The position numbers and the translations under genes were made by a program. The notes under the pieces are model-generated. The model was not told where the DNA came from and did no database searches. It worked only from the letters and a program-made list of their open reading frames with translations. DNA of 64,000 nucleotides from Paenirhizobium daejeonense (GTDB taxonomy: Bacteria; Pseudomonadota; Alphaproteobacteria; Rhizobiales; Rhizobiaceae): the NCBI RefSeq assembly GCF_014280875.1, contig NZ_JACLAL010000003.1, forward strand, positions 1 to 64,000, read 5' to 3'. Positions 56,259 to 64,000 of the stretch are shown here, piece after piece. Position 1 is the stretch's first letter; each line of letters starts with the position of its first letter.

Positions 56259-57194
56259 CTACACTCCCTCTTGTTTCGTTGGGGCGCCCGCCGCACGGGG
56301 CATGACCTCGCGCATGAAGCGGTCTATGGCGTCGAGCAGCTTGGCGGCGGCAAATGAAAGCTGGCGGTCCGAGGCGACGCAAAGCTCGATCGGCGTCCGA
56401 ATGCCCTTGTTGCCGGCGATCGGGATCGCCACGAGCTGTCCGGCACGGCATTCGCGCAGCACGGTCAGCGCTGGCAGCATGGTTACGGCTGCACCCCGCA
56501 ACACCAGTTCCTTCTGCATCTCCAGCGAACTGGTGACGAAGACCGGATCGAGCGCGACGCCGGCCGATTTGAACAACGTGTCGAAGGCGAGCCGCGCGCC
56601 GAAGGAGCGGTCCGGCACCGCGAGCGGATAGGCGGCCAGTTGCGGAACCGTCAGCTCGGCATGGCCCGCCGCCGGATGGCCTGCGGCGGCGATGACGTCG
56701 TAGACGATCTCGGCGCGCAGGCGCACCCTGGTTCCCGGTTCGGGTTCGGAAAACAGCGTGACGGCGATGTCGGCCTCGGCATTGGCGACGGCTTCGATGG
56801 CCGCGCGGGCGGACGCGATGGTTACGGAGAAACGGATCTTCGGGTACTTCAGGCTGAAATCGGCAAGCGCCGGGGCGAGCAGGTTGGCGACGGTGGCGCC
56901 GCTTGCGAATATGTTGACGTGGCCGCGCTTCAATCCTTCCAGATCGTCGATCAGCTGACGTACGTGATCGAGTTCCCTCAGTGTCTTGCCGGCGCGGGCG
57001 GCCAGCAGTTCGCCGGCGGATGTCAGCCGCACTCCGCGGCTTGAACGCTCGATGAGCGGGGTTCCGAAGTAATGTTCGAGCTGGTCGATCTGGCGGGAGA
57101 GGGCCGTGGGCTGGATATTTAGCTTGTCGGCGGCGGCGCGGATCGAGCGGGCGCGCACCAGTTCATCGAAATAGATCAGAGCCCGGATCTGCAT
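56259..57194 (-). CDS. LysR-family regulator of the peptide ABC/amidase cluster (putative)
   Basis: A 311-residue LysR regulator: helix-turn-helix at about residues 5-60 (FDELVRARSIRAAADKLNIQPTALSRQIDQLE) and an effector domain after residue 85. ATG 57194 begins the HTH as in relatives; an in-frame GTG at 57221 would add 9 residues, and neither has a clear ribosome site. Being upstream and co-directional, it may be cotranscribed with or act on the transport operon; the target is inferred from adjacency. Confidence 0.85.
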   Translation of the reverse strand: MQIRALIYFDELVRARSIRAAADKLNIQPTALSRQIDQLEHYFGTPLIERSSRGVRLTSAGELLAARAGKTLRELDHVRQLIDDLEGLKRGHVNIFASGATVANLLAPALADFSLKYPKIRFSVTIASARAAIEAVANAEADIAVTLFSEPEPGTRVRLRAEIVYDVIAAAGHPAAGHAELTVPQLAAYPLAVPDRSFGARLAFDTLFKSAGVALDPVFVTSSLEMQKELVLRGAAVTMLPALTVLRECRAGQLVAIPIAGNKGIRTPIELCVASDRQLSFAAAKLLDAIDRFMREVMPRAAGAPTKQEGV

Positions 57195-57312
57195 GTCAGG
57201 ATTTGCCGCCCTCGTTTCCACCGGCGGATCGATGTGCGCCGCCAGTGGAATTGGTAGGGGCTCGTTCGCGCGGAGACAAGTCCCGGTTCCGGTCCCGACT
57301 ACGGACCGGGCG

Positions 57313-57609
57313 TCAGGCGTGCGGCTTCATGGGGCAATCGTTTCCGGTTTCCGGCAAGGTACTTTCATTCAGCAGACCCGCCTTGCGGGCCGCTTCGATA
57401 AAGGTCCTGCGGGCAATGTCGGCCGCCTTGTCCGTTTCGAGCGCCATGCCGCACCAGCGTCTGGCGCGTTGATAGGCGGCTCCATGGCGGACAGGCCATT
57501 CCTCCTCAAGGAAATAGAGAGCGTCACAGGCTTCCTTGAAGCTTCTCGTCAGGCCGCATTGAAGTTTCAGTTCGACGGGTTCGTTCCAGGTGGGCGGTGT
57601 GTAGGTCAT
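57313..57609 (-). CDS. DUF982 family protein
   Basis: A 98-residue cytoplasmic protein. The W-EPVELK, ALYFLEEEWPVRHGAAYQRARRWC and ALETDKAADIARRTFIEAARKAG pattern matches DUF982, a small family concentrated in Rhizobiales, with no known function. ATG 57609 is chosen for GGAG seven bases upstream; ATG 57621 is an alternative. It stands alone between the LysR gene and the kinase gene. Confidence 0.82.
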   Translation of the reverse strand: MTYTPPTWNEPVELKLQCGLTRSFKEACDALYFLEEEWPVRHGAAYQRARRWCGMALETDKAADIARRTFIEAARKAGLLNESTLPETGNDCPMKPHA

Positions 57610-57690
57610 CGCATACTCCATTGCGAAAGCCCGAACACCCGAACCCGGACAAGGTTCCATCGAAACGGAAAAATTTCTGAAGCCGTTTCC

Positions 57691-58548
57691 TCAGGGCGTG
57701 CTTTCGGTCACGGCGGTCGCCGCATCGCGGTTGCGCAGCCAGTCCGCGGTTCTTTCGCAGGCGGAGGCGGCGGCATCGGTGATCGGCATGCCGTTCAGGA
57801 GTTCATGCAGGACCGCACCGCTGAAGCAGTCGCCCGCGCCGATGGTGTCGGCGGTCACGACTTTCTCATGTACGCCGATGCGGGTTTCGTTGCGACCGTC
57901 ATAAACGCAGATTTCATTCGGGCCATCCGTCAGCATCAGGTCTTTCAGCCGGCCGCCGGCGATTGCGCAGGCCGCCTGCCAGATGTCGGCAAGGCTCAGG
58001 CCCGGAAAATCGGCTCTGGAACCGACCATGATATCCGCAGGCCGTGGTGTCGGGTTCCGCAGTGGAAATTGCGAAACGACCAGCGCCGCCTTGTCGAGCG
58101 AAGCGACGACGGTGTCCGCAAGCTGCATGCCGTTGACGTAGAAGGCTTTCGCCTGAAGCTGTCGGTCCAGCGTGAAATTGCGGGCGATGCGCTTGGTGCT
58201 GCCGAGGATCGTGCGTTCGCCTGCCGGGTCTAGGAGGATTTCCGCGAACTCCGTCTCGCCGTCGCGCATCGTGATATGGCCGGTGCCAAAACCCGCTTTC
58301 TGAAGCTCTTCGAGCGCCTTTCGGCCATGCTCGTCATCGACAAGGGAGGAGACAAGCTCGACGTTGCGGCCAAGCGCAAGCAACATGCTGCCGGTGTAAT
58401 AGCCGCCTCCGCCAAGCCGCACGTTGCGGTCGATCCAGGTGATGCGGCCGCCTGGGCGCAGCGGCTCCTTCAGCCGCCAGACACGGTCATGGTTGATGTG
58501 ACCGATGACGACGACCGGGTCGTTGCCGGCTGGTGTTTCGCGCTGCAT
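57691..58548 (-). CDS. PfkB-family carbohydrate kinase
   Basis: A 285-residue ribokinase-type enzyme. The C-terminal signature DTIGAGDCFSGAVLHELL, with the catalytic Asp in GAGD, is intact; the N-terminal substrate side shows RLGGGGYYTGSMLLALG, like the double-Gly motif of sugar kinases. Substrate unknown (ribose-, fructose- or nucleoside-type). ATG 58548 has only a weak GGAAA site; a frame extends further upstream to 58629. No sugar transporter lies nearby to indicate the substrate. Confidence 0.85.
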   Translation of the reverse strand: MQRETPAGNDPVVVIGHINHDRVWRLKEPLRPGGRITWIDRNVRLGGGGYYTGSMLLALGRNVELVSSLVDDEHGRKALEELQKAGFGTGHITMRDGETEFAEILLDPAGERTILGSTKRIARNFTLDRQLQAKAFYVNGMQLADTVVASLDKAALVVSQFPLRNPTPRPADIMVGSRADFPGLSLADIWQAACAIAGGRLKDLMLTDGPNEICVYDGRNETRIGVHEKVVTADTIGAGDCFSGAVLHELLNGMPITDAAASACERTADWLRNRDAATAVTESTP

Positions 58549-58647
58549 GGTGAACGTGTTTCCCTGCCCGTTTCTGTCTTGATAGCGGTTTTTGTCCGTC
58601 AAGATGGCGGGAAGCCACCGCCTCTTCAAGAGCGGCTTTTGCGGAGA

Positions 58648-59865
58648 TCAGCTTGCCGTTTCGTCAAGCCATTGCCTGATGCCGGATGCTGCGGCCTTGC
58701 CGGTGGCGAGGCAGGCGGTGAGCAGGTAGCCTCCCGTCGGTGCCTCCCAGTCGAGCATTTCGCCTGAAACGAAGGTTCCGGGCATCGCCTTCAGCATGAA
58801 ACGATCATCGATGCTGTCGAAGGCAATACCGCCGGCTGATGAAATGGCCTCGGCGATGGGGCGTGGCGATGTGACGGGCAAGGGCAGCGCCTTGATGAGG
58901 CCGGCAAGCGCTTCCGCATCGAGACGATTGGCGTCGGGGGCGAGTTCCCGCAACAGAGCGGCCTTGACGCCATCGAGGCCGGTGGCCTTGCGCAGACGAT
59001 TGGAAAAGCTCGCCTTGGCGTCCTGCCTCGCCAGATCGCGCGCCAGTCTTTCCGCGGTGCGGCCGGGGGCGAGATCGAGAACGAGGCTTGCCTTGCCGGT
59101 GGCGGCAAGCGCCTCGCGCAGCGCTGCAGCATGGGCATAGACGAGGCTGCCCTCGATGCCGTGGCGGCTGATGACGAATTCGCCGGGAATGGTGCCGGCG
59201 GCACTCGTCGCGGTCACGGATTTCAACGGCTCTCCGGCGAAGCGTTCGAGGAAGGTTTGCGAGAATGCACAGTCGAAGCCGCAATTGGCCGGCCGGAAAT
59301 CATGGATGTCGACGTTCCTTTCGCGCAGCCACGCCGTCCAGCCGGCATCGGAGCCAAGCTTCGGCCAGCTTGCACCGCCGAGCGCCAGAAGCACGGCATC
59401 GGCCTCGATCCGCTTTTCGCCGTTTGGCGTCTCGATGCGATAAGCATCGCCGTCGAAGCCCGTCCAGCGATGCCTCGTGAGGATCGTGACACCCTGCGCT
59501 TCCAGCCGCTTCAGCCAGGCGCGCAGCAACGGCGAGGCCTTCATTGCCTTTGGGAAGACGCGGCCCGAGGTGCCGACGAAGGTTTCCGTGCCGAGTGCTG
59601 CCGCCCAGTTGCGGATGTCATCCGGGGTAAAGGCATCCAGCGCCGGCCGCAGCCTTTCGCTCGCCGCGCCGAAGCGGGTGACGAAACGCTCGTAAGGTTC
59701 GGCATGGGTGATGTTGAGACCGGATTTGCCTGCAAGAAGGAACTTGCGGCCAACGGTCGGCATCGCCTCATAAACGGTGACGGCATGGCCAGCGCGGGAG
59801 AGCTCGTCCGCCGCCATCAGCCCTGCCGGCCCGCCACCGATGATCGCGATCCGTTTCTTGCTCAT
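58648..59865 (-). CDS. NAD(P)/FAD-dependent oxidoreductase, HI0933/YhiN family
   Basis: A 405-residue flavoprotein. The dinucleotide motif IIGGGPAGLMAADELSRAG is at residues 7-25, followed by GRKFLLAGKSGLNITHAEP, the family signature, and C-terminal FVSGEMLDWEAPTGGYLLTACLATGKAA. Members are widespread and of uncertain function; some act in tRNA or redox chemistry. AGGGG precedes ATG 59865. It lies just downstream of repeat copy C relative to the aminotransferase gene. Confidence 0.88.
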   Translation of the reverse strand: MSKKRIAIIGGGPAGLMAADELSRAGHAVTVYEAMPTVGRKFLLAGKSGLNITHAEPYERFVTRFGAASERLRPALDAFTPDDIRNWAAALGTETFVGTSGRVFPKAMKASPLLRAWLKRLEAQGVTILTRHRWTGFDGDAYRIETPNGEKRIEADAVLLALGGASWPKLGSDAGWTAWLRERNVDIHDFRPANCGFDCAFSQTFLERFAGEPLKSVTATSAAGTIPGEFVISRHGIEGSLVYAHAAALREALAATGKASLVLDLAPGRTAERLARDLARQDAKASFSNRLRKATGLDGVKAALLRELAPDANRLDAEALAGLIKALPLPVTSPRPIAEAISSAGGIAFDSIDDRFMLKAMPGTFVSGEMLDWEAPTGGYLLTACLATGKAAASGIRQWLDETAS

Positions 59866-59875
59866 CCTTCACCCC

Positions 59876-59935
59876 TTTTGTTCTAACGCAATTCCGGACG
59901 CAAAACCGCTTCACACTTTTGCTGGAATTGCTTTA
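59876..59935. repeat. palindromic intergenic repeat, copy C (right half only)
   Basis: TTTTGTTC linker, then GCAATTCC (59888-59895) paired with GGAATTGC (59924-59931), ending TTTAG. It matches the right half of copy A in nearly all positions of CCGGACG-AAAACCG. The terminal TTA at 59933-59935 is the stop codon of the minus-strand aminotransferase gene. Confidence 0.8.
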
Positions 59936-61108
59936 GTCAAGCCGGAAGCCGGAGAGGCGATCTGTCAGGGCTTCGATCGTTCCAGAGTCCGCATTGGCGA
60001 AGGCAAAGCGAAGATAGCCTTCCTGTGCCTCGCCGAAATAGGCTCCGGGAATGCAGACGACGCCGGCCTCGCGGGCGAGCTTCTCGGCCACCAGCGCGGA
60101 AGGCTTGCCTTCGAAGGGGTGGCGGATGAAGGCGAAATAGGCGCCGAGCGAATCCATCTTCCAGTCCGGCAGCTTTGCCATGACGGACTTCAGCGTATCC
60201 GCCCGCTTCAGGATTTCCTTGCGATTGCCGTTGCGCCAGTCGCGCAGCGCCGGAATGGCGCGGGCGACGGCGGCCTGCGGCGCGCGCGGTGCGCAGATCT
60301 GCAGGTTGTCCATCACCTTGGCGATTTCCGCGACGGCCTTCGGACCGGCGGTGACGGCGCCGAGGCGATGACCCGGAATGCAGAAGGACTTGGAGAAGGA
60401 ATAGAGCAGGATCAGGTTGTCCTCCCAGCCGGGAATGGACAGGAGTTCATGCGGCTTGTCGCCTTCCGGCAGGAAGTCCCGGTAGGTTTCGTCGAGGATC
60501 AGCCAGACGCCGGCCTGACGGCAGGCCTCGAAGATTTCGCGCAGCAGGCTGGCGGGATAGATCGCGCCGGTCGGGTTGTTCGGCGAGACGAGCGCTATGG
60601 CCTTGATGCCCTTCGCCAGCGCCGCGCGCACCGCATCGAGATCCGGCACGAAGCCCTTTGTCGGATCGAGCGGCACCAGCACCCGCTCGATGTCCATCAT
60701 GGCGAGCGTGGTTTCCTGGTTGAAGTAGAAGGGCTCGGTCAGCGCCACCTTGTCGCCCGGACCGGCAATCGCCATGGCCACAGCCATGAAGGCCTGATTG
60801 CAGCCGGAGGTGATGTGGATGTTCTGCGCTTCGATCGCTGCGCCATAGATTTCGGCAGCATCCTCGGCATAGACCTTGCGCAGGTCGGTTTCGCCCTCAA
60901 TCGGGCCGTAGCCGGCAAAGCCGCGCGAGGATGCGGCCTCTCCGAGCCATGCCAGCAGGTCCGGATGCGGTGGATAGCCGGGGACTGCCTGCGACAGGTC
61001 GATCAGCGGGCCGCGGCTGCCGTCATAGGCGCGCGCCCAGGCAAAGACGGAGGGCACCGGCGGAGGGGAGAGGCGGGAAACGAGAGAATTGAACGATGCG
61101 GATGGCAT
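59933..61108 (-). CDS. class I/II pyridoxal-phosphate aminotransferase
   Basis: A 391-residue fold-type I enzyme. The PLP Lys is in YSFSKSFCIPGHRLGA, preceded by SPNNPTGAIYP and LILDETYRDF, all conserved. It is aspartate-aminotransferase-like; the amino donor and acceptor are not clear. ATG 61108 has no strong ribosome site. Its TAA stop is formed by the edge of repeat copy C. The LysR gene upstream runs in the same direction, 37 bases away. Confidence 0.9.
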   Translation of the reverse strand: MPSASFNSLVSRLSPPPVPSVFAWARAYDGSRGPLIDLSQAVPGYPPHPDLLAWLGEAASSRGFAGYGPIEGETDLRKVYAEDAAEIYGAAIEAQNIHITSGCNQAFMAVAMAIAGPGDKVALTEPFYFNQETTLAMMDIERVLVPLDPTKGFVPDLDAVRAALAKGIKAIALVSPNNPTGAIYPASLLREIFEACRQAGVWLILDETYRDFLPEGDKPHELLSIPGWEDNLILLYSFSKSFCIPGHRLGAVTAGPKAVAEIAKVMDNLQICAPRAPQAAVARAIPALRDWRNGNRKEILKRADTLKSVMAKLPDWKMDSLGAYFAFIRHPFEGKPSALVAEKLAREAGVVCIPGAYFGEAQEGYLRFAFANADSGTIEALTDRLSGFRLD

Positions 61109-61145
61109 GATGATTTCGGCAGTCCTGATGCTTTGTTCGGTTGGT

Positions 61146-62198
61146 TCAAGCCTTGGTGGCGGTCTTTCTTGCAGAGGCGGATGTCGCCTTGCGTGTTCCT
61201 GACAAGGTGGTGGCGTTTTCCGGCTTTACCGTGCCTGTCGCCGTGCCGGTATTCGCGGCCCGAATGTTGCGCGCTCTGTGAGCGGGGCGAGGCAAGGGCA
61301 GCGGCTGCGAACCCTTCTCGCTTTCAAGTGTCTCGAACAGCCAGTCGATGAAGACGCGGGCGATCGGGGCGGCGCGCACCTCGTTTCGCGTGGCGACATA
61401 GAAGGCGTTGGTGCCGGGCACCGAGAGATCGAAGGGAATGATCAGTTCACCCGAGGCGATCAGGCTGGAAGCCGTGATGTTGTCGCCAAGCGCGATGCCC
61501 TGGCCGTGGCGCGCGGCTTCGGTGGAAAGTCTCGCATCGCTCATGAAATGCTCGCGGTGGCGGGGCATGTCGAGCTGGTCGGCGGCGGCAAGCCAGGTAT
61601 TCCATTCCTGTCCGTTATCGCCGTGCAGCAGCACATGGTCGCGCAGATCCCGCACGGACCTGAGCGGTCGCGAATTCAGAAGCGAGGGCGAGGCGACGGG
61701 GAAAAGGTCCAGCGTGCTCCACAGCCGTGTCCAGCAGTCGCGCCAGCTTCCCGGTCCATAGAGAATGGCGATGTCGATGTCGGGCGAATGGATGAGGCTT
61801 GCGTCATTGCTGGATGTCAGCGTCAGGCTGATATCCGGATACTGTTCGCTGAAGCTGCCCATGCGTGGCACCAGCCAGAGGGAGAGCAGGGCGGGCACGC
61901 AGGAAATCCTGAGATTGCCGCTGGTGGTCGGCCGGTTCATCAGCGCGGTGGCGGCCGCGATGCCGTCGAATGCCGTTGAAACCGCCGGCAGCAGCAAGGC
62001 TCCCTGCGGCGTCAGCTTCAGCCGCTTGCCGCCGCGCTCGAAGAGTTGCGTCTTCAGCGTTTCCTCAAGCGTCTTGATCTGGTGACTGACCGCGCCATGG
62101 GTGACGTTCAGCTCGCGGGCTGCCGCCGAAATCGATCCGCGTCTGGCGGCTGCCTCGAAGGCGCGCAGCGGATTGAGCGGTGGCAGACGGTGGGACAT
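61146..62198 (-). CDS. LysR-family regulator (GcvA-like) with basic C-terminal tail
   Basis: A 350-residue regulator. HTH at about residues 8-65 (LRAFEAAARRGSISAAARELNVTHGAVSHQIKTLE) is of the GcvA type; the effector domain follows to about residue 300. The last about 45 residues are low-complexity Ala/Thr/Lys/Arg (ending KATSASARKTATKA), longer than usual for the family and resembling a histone-like DNA-contact tail. Divergent from the ureohydrolase gene, a likely target. Confidence 0.9.
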   Translation of the reverse strand: MSHRLPPLNPLRAFEAAARRGSISAAARELNVTHGAVSHQIKTLEETLKTQLFERGGKRLKLTPQGALLLPAVSTAFDGIAAATALMNRPTTSGNLRISCVPALLSLWLVPRMGSFSEQYPDISLTLTSSNDASLIHSPDIDIAILYGPGSWRDCWTRLWSTLDLFPVASPSLLNSRPLRSVRDLRDHVLLHGDNGQEWNTWLAAADQLDMPRHREHFMSDARLSTEAARHGQGIALGDNITASSLIASGELIIPFDLSVPGTNAFYVATRNEVRAAPIARVFIDWLFETLESEKGSQPLPLPRPAHRARNIRAANTGTATGTVKPENATTLSGTRKATSASARKTATKA

Positions 62199-62376
62199 GG
62201 TCTCGGTGCTTGTTAGTTTTTCTCACAGCGATTGCTATAACATCGTGAATTGCTTTTCTACCCCCATGCGGCTTAATGCTTACAATAGAGGCAGGCGCCG
62301 GAACTGCCGTTTAAACAGTCGTCCGCGGCGGGAACTCCTGTTCCGCAGGGCGTCGGCAAGAAGGGTGAAAGACGAA
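62199..62376. promoter_or_regulatory. divergent control region of the LysR and ureohydrolase genes
   Basis: A 178-base spacer with AT-richer stretches near 62215-62260. It should contain both promoters and the LysR-type site. TATAAC at 62236-62241 is a possible -10 but lacks a good -35, so no exact promoter is called. Confidence 0.4.
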
Positions 62377-63432
62377 ATGACTTTCGACGAAAAGCGACTT
62401 CAGGAACTGCGCGCCAAATATGGTGACGACAATGCTGGCGAAATCTTCGACGAGAAGTTCGCCAAGGTCGGCGAGAAGATCTTCTCCAACGGCACCCGCG
62501 CCGCGCCTTATGCCGGCATCCCGACCTTCCTGTCTGCGCCGCATCGCCCGATCGATCCGGCGGCGCCGGATTTCGGCGACCTGCAGGTAGGGATCGTCGG
62601 CGTGCCGATGGACCTCGGCGTGTCCAACCGTCCGGGTTCGCGTTTCGGACCTCGCGCGCTGCGCGCCATCGACCGTATCGGGCCGTACAACCACGTTCTG
62701 GAATGCGCACCGATCTTCGATCTCAAGGTTGCCGACATTGGCGACGTGCCGTTCTCCAGCCGCTACCGGCTGGAACTCAGCCATGAGGACATCGAGAAGC
62801 ATCACACCAAGATCGTCGAAGCCGGCTTGCTGCCGCTTTCCGTCGGTGGCGATCACTCGATAAGCCATCCGATCCTGAAGGCTGTCGCGAAGAAGCACGG
62901 CCCTGTTGGCATGATTCATATCGACGCTCATTGCGATACCGGCGGCGCCTTCGACCAGACCAAGTTCCACCATGGTGGTCCGTTCCGCAACGCAGTGCTC
63001 GACGGCGTGCTGGACCCGACCCGCACCATCCAGATCGGCATTCGCGGCCCGGCCGAATATCTGTGGGAGTTCTCCTACGATTCCGGCATGACCGTCATCC
63101 ATGCCGAGGAAGTGACCGGGCTCGGCATTCCGGCGATCATCGAGAAGGCGAAGAAGATCATCGGCGATGGCCCGACCTATCTCTCCTTCGATGTCGACAG
63201 CCTCGATCCGAGCATTGCGCCCGGCACCGGCACGCCGGAAGTCGGCGGTCTTTCCTCGCGTGAAGTGCTCGAACTCATCCGCGGTCTCAAGGGCATCAAT
63301 CTGGTGGGCGGCGACGTCGTCGAGGTTGCTCCGCAGTATGATGCGACCAACAATACCGCCCATGCGGGCGCTCAGGTTCTCTTCGAAATCCTGAGCCTCA
63401 TGGTCTATAGTCCGGCAATCAAGGGCCGTTGA
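62377..63432 (+). CDS. ureohydrolase (agmatinase/guanidinobutyrase family)
   Basis: A 351-residue manganese ureohydrolase. The three metal motifs are present: GGDHSI (about residue 167-172), HIDAHCDT (about 189-196) and SFDVDSLDPS (about 272-281). It hydrolyses a guanidino compound to urea and an amine. Length above the E. coli agmatinase norm (about 306) comes from an N-terminal extension, as in several rhizobial guanidinobutyrase-like enzymes; exact substrate is undecided. AAGGGTGAAAG precedes ATG 62377. The next gene encodes a binding protein for import. Confidence 0.88.
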   Translation: MTFDEKRLQELRAKYGDDNAGEIFDEKFAKVGEKIFSNGTRAAPYAGIPTFLSAPHRPIDPAAPDFGDLQVGIVGVPMDLGVSNRPGSRFGPRALRAIDRIGPYNHVLECAPIFDLKVADIGDVPFSSRYRLELSHEDIEKHHTKIVEAGLLPLSVGGDHSISHPILKAVAKKHGPVGMIHIDAHCDTGGAFDQTKFHHGGPFRNAVLDGVLDPTRTIQIGIRGPAEYLWEFSYDSGMTVIHAEEVTGLGIPAIIEKAKKIIGDGPTYLSFDVDSLDPSIAPGTGTPEVGGLSSREVLELIRGLKGINLVGGDVVEVAPQYDATNNTAHAGAQVLFEILSLMVYSPAIKGR

Positions 63433-63446
63433 GAAACTGGCATTTT

Positions 63447-63477
63447 GCCCGGGGCGGCGCTATCAGGCGTCCCGGGC
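63447..63477 (+). terminator. GC-rich hairpin after the ureohydrolase gene
   Basis: GCCCGGG (63447-63453) pairs with CCCGGGC (63471-63477) around a 17-base loop that itself has GCGC/GCGT complementarity. No strong U run follows, so it may be a leaky terminator or an mRNA 3'-end stabiliser between the ureohydrolase and binding-protein genes. Confidence 0.5.
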
Positions 63478-63532
63478 TCGACTTTACGATAACCAACGAA
63501 GACATAAGCAACGAAGACAAGGGAACAGGACC

Positions 63533-64000
63533 ATGAAAAACATCCTCAACGCTTCCGTCAGCCGCCGCGGCGTGCTGGCCGGCTCGCTTGCCGGCGCCGG
63601 CATGCTCGCCATGCCCTCGATCCTGCGCGCCCAGGACAAGTCGCTGAAGGTCGGCGTCTATGGTGGCTACTTCAAGGATTCCTTCGACAAGAACATCTTT
63701 GCCGAATTCACCAAGGCAACCGGTATCGCCGTCGAATCCGTGGCCGAGCCGACCGGCGAAGCATGGCTGGTGCAGCTCGAGCAGGCCGCAAAGGCCGGCC
63801 AGGCTCCCGCCGACGTTTCGATGATCTCGCAGGTCTCCATGCTCAAGGGCCAGTCCACCGAACTGTGGACGCCGCTCGACATGAACAAGATCAAGAACGC
63901 TTCCGGCCTGATCGACCGTTTCGTCAACAAGTATCCGGACGGGCGCGTTGCCGGTATCGGCGCCGTTGCGTGGTACATCACGCTCGTCACCAACACGGAC
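63533..64000 (+). CDS. Tat-exported PotD-like solute-binding protein, 5' part
   Basis: The first 156 codons of a family 1 extracellular binding protein, cut off by the window end. The signal peptide carries SRRGVLAG followed by a hydrophobic stretch and SILRAQ, i.e. a twin-arginine export signal rather than a Sec one. The mature start KSLKVGVYGGYFKDSFDKNIF is typical of spermidine/putrescine-type binding proteins. ATG 63533 has AGGA upstream. An import role for a polyamine or guanidino compound fits the ureohydrolase next door; transporter genes would lie beyond the window. Confidence 0.87.
   Translation, partial: MKNILNASVSRRGVLAGSLAGAGMLAMPSILRAQDKSLKVGVYGGYFKDSFDKNIFAEFTKATGIAVESVAEPTGEAWLVQLEQAAKAGQAPADVSMISQVSMLKGQSTELWTPLDMNKIKNASGLIDRFVNKYPDGRVAGIGAVAWYITLVTNTD

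Overview
This window reads as a GC-rich chromosomal or megaplasmid segment from a Rhizobiales alphaproteobacterium, probably Rhizobiaceae. The evidence is a red-type (form IC) RuBisCO operon with cbbX, glutathione-linked formaldehyde oxidation, a DUF982 protein, tct and oligopeptide transport operons, and short palindromic intergenic repeats of the rhizobial kind. From memory, the left third has the same general layout as the methanol/formate plus Calvin-cycle region of Sinorhizobium meliloti pSymB; this was not checked by alignment.

Layout. 1-15629: C1 oxidation block. A truncated S-(hydroxymethyl)glutathione dehydrogenase, fghA, a cytochrome c, the lanthanide-type methanol dehydrogenase xoxF with xoxG and xoxJ, a CXXCW protein, a divergent three-gene periplasmic cassette (beta-propeller, SRPBCC, DUF3280-like), then a long plus-strand run resembling a lanthanide-uptake (lut) cluster with a NitT/TauT-type importer embedded in it, ending with gfa. 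15967-26299: Calvin cycle, cbbF-P-T-A-L-S-X-rpe plus a thioredoxin-like gene on the minus strand, with cbbR divergent. 26341-32809: a small unknown gene, a surface polysaccharide cluster (sugar transferase, O-antigen ligase-like, GT25, CapD-type dehydratase, epimerase) and a DUF1127-like small gene. 33051-39472: tctCBA, an extra solute-binding protein and a tctDE-type two-component pair. 39598-44564: an RbbA-type ABC-2 system with its HlyD partner. 44704-49144: a DeoR regulator divergent from a choline-kinase-like gene and a dimethylglycine-dehydrogenase-like flavoprotein. 49151-57194: an oligopeptide ABC operon ending in an amidase, with a LysR gene. 57313-61108: DUF982, a PfkB kinase, an HI0933-type flavoprotein and an aminotransferase. 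61146-64000: a LysR gene divergent from a ureohydrolase, followed by a Tat-exported binding protein cut by the window end.

How it works together. Methanol would be oxidised in the periplasm by XoxF, with electrons passed to XoxG. Gfa, the glutathione-dependent dehydrogenase and FghA convert formaldehyde to formate. Formate oxidation (enzyme not in the window) would supply CO2 and reductant to the adjacent Calvin cycle, giving an autotrophic-methylotroph design. The lut-like genes plausibly supply the lanthanide that XoxF needs.

Fifteen gene junctions use ATGA-type overlaps, so most clusters look translationally coupled. I saw no tRNA, rRNA, CRISPR array, transposase or integrase. Non-coding signals worth attention are three copies of a palindromic repeat that each supply the stop codon of a neighbouring gene, a 10-bp-phased CAWAA array by the DeoR gene, and structured regions around xoxF.
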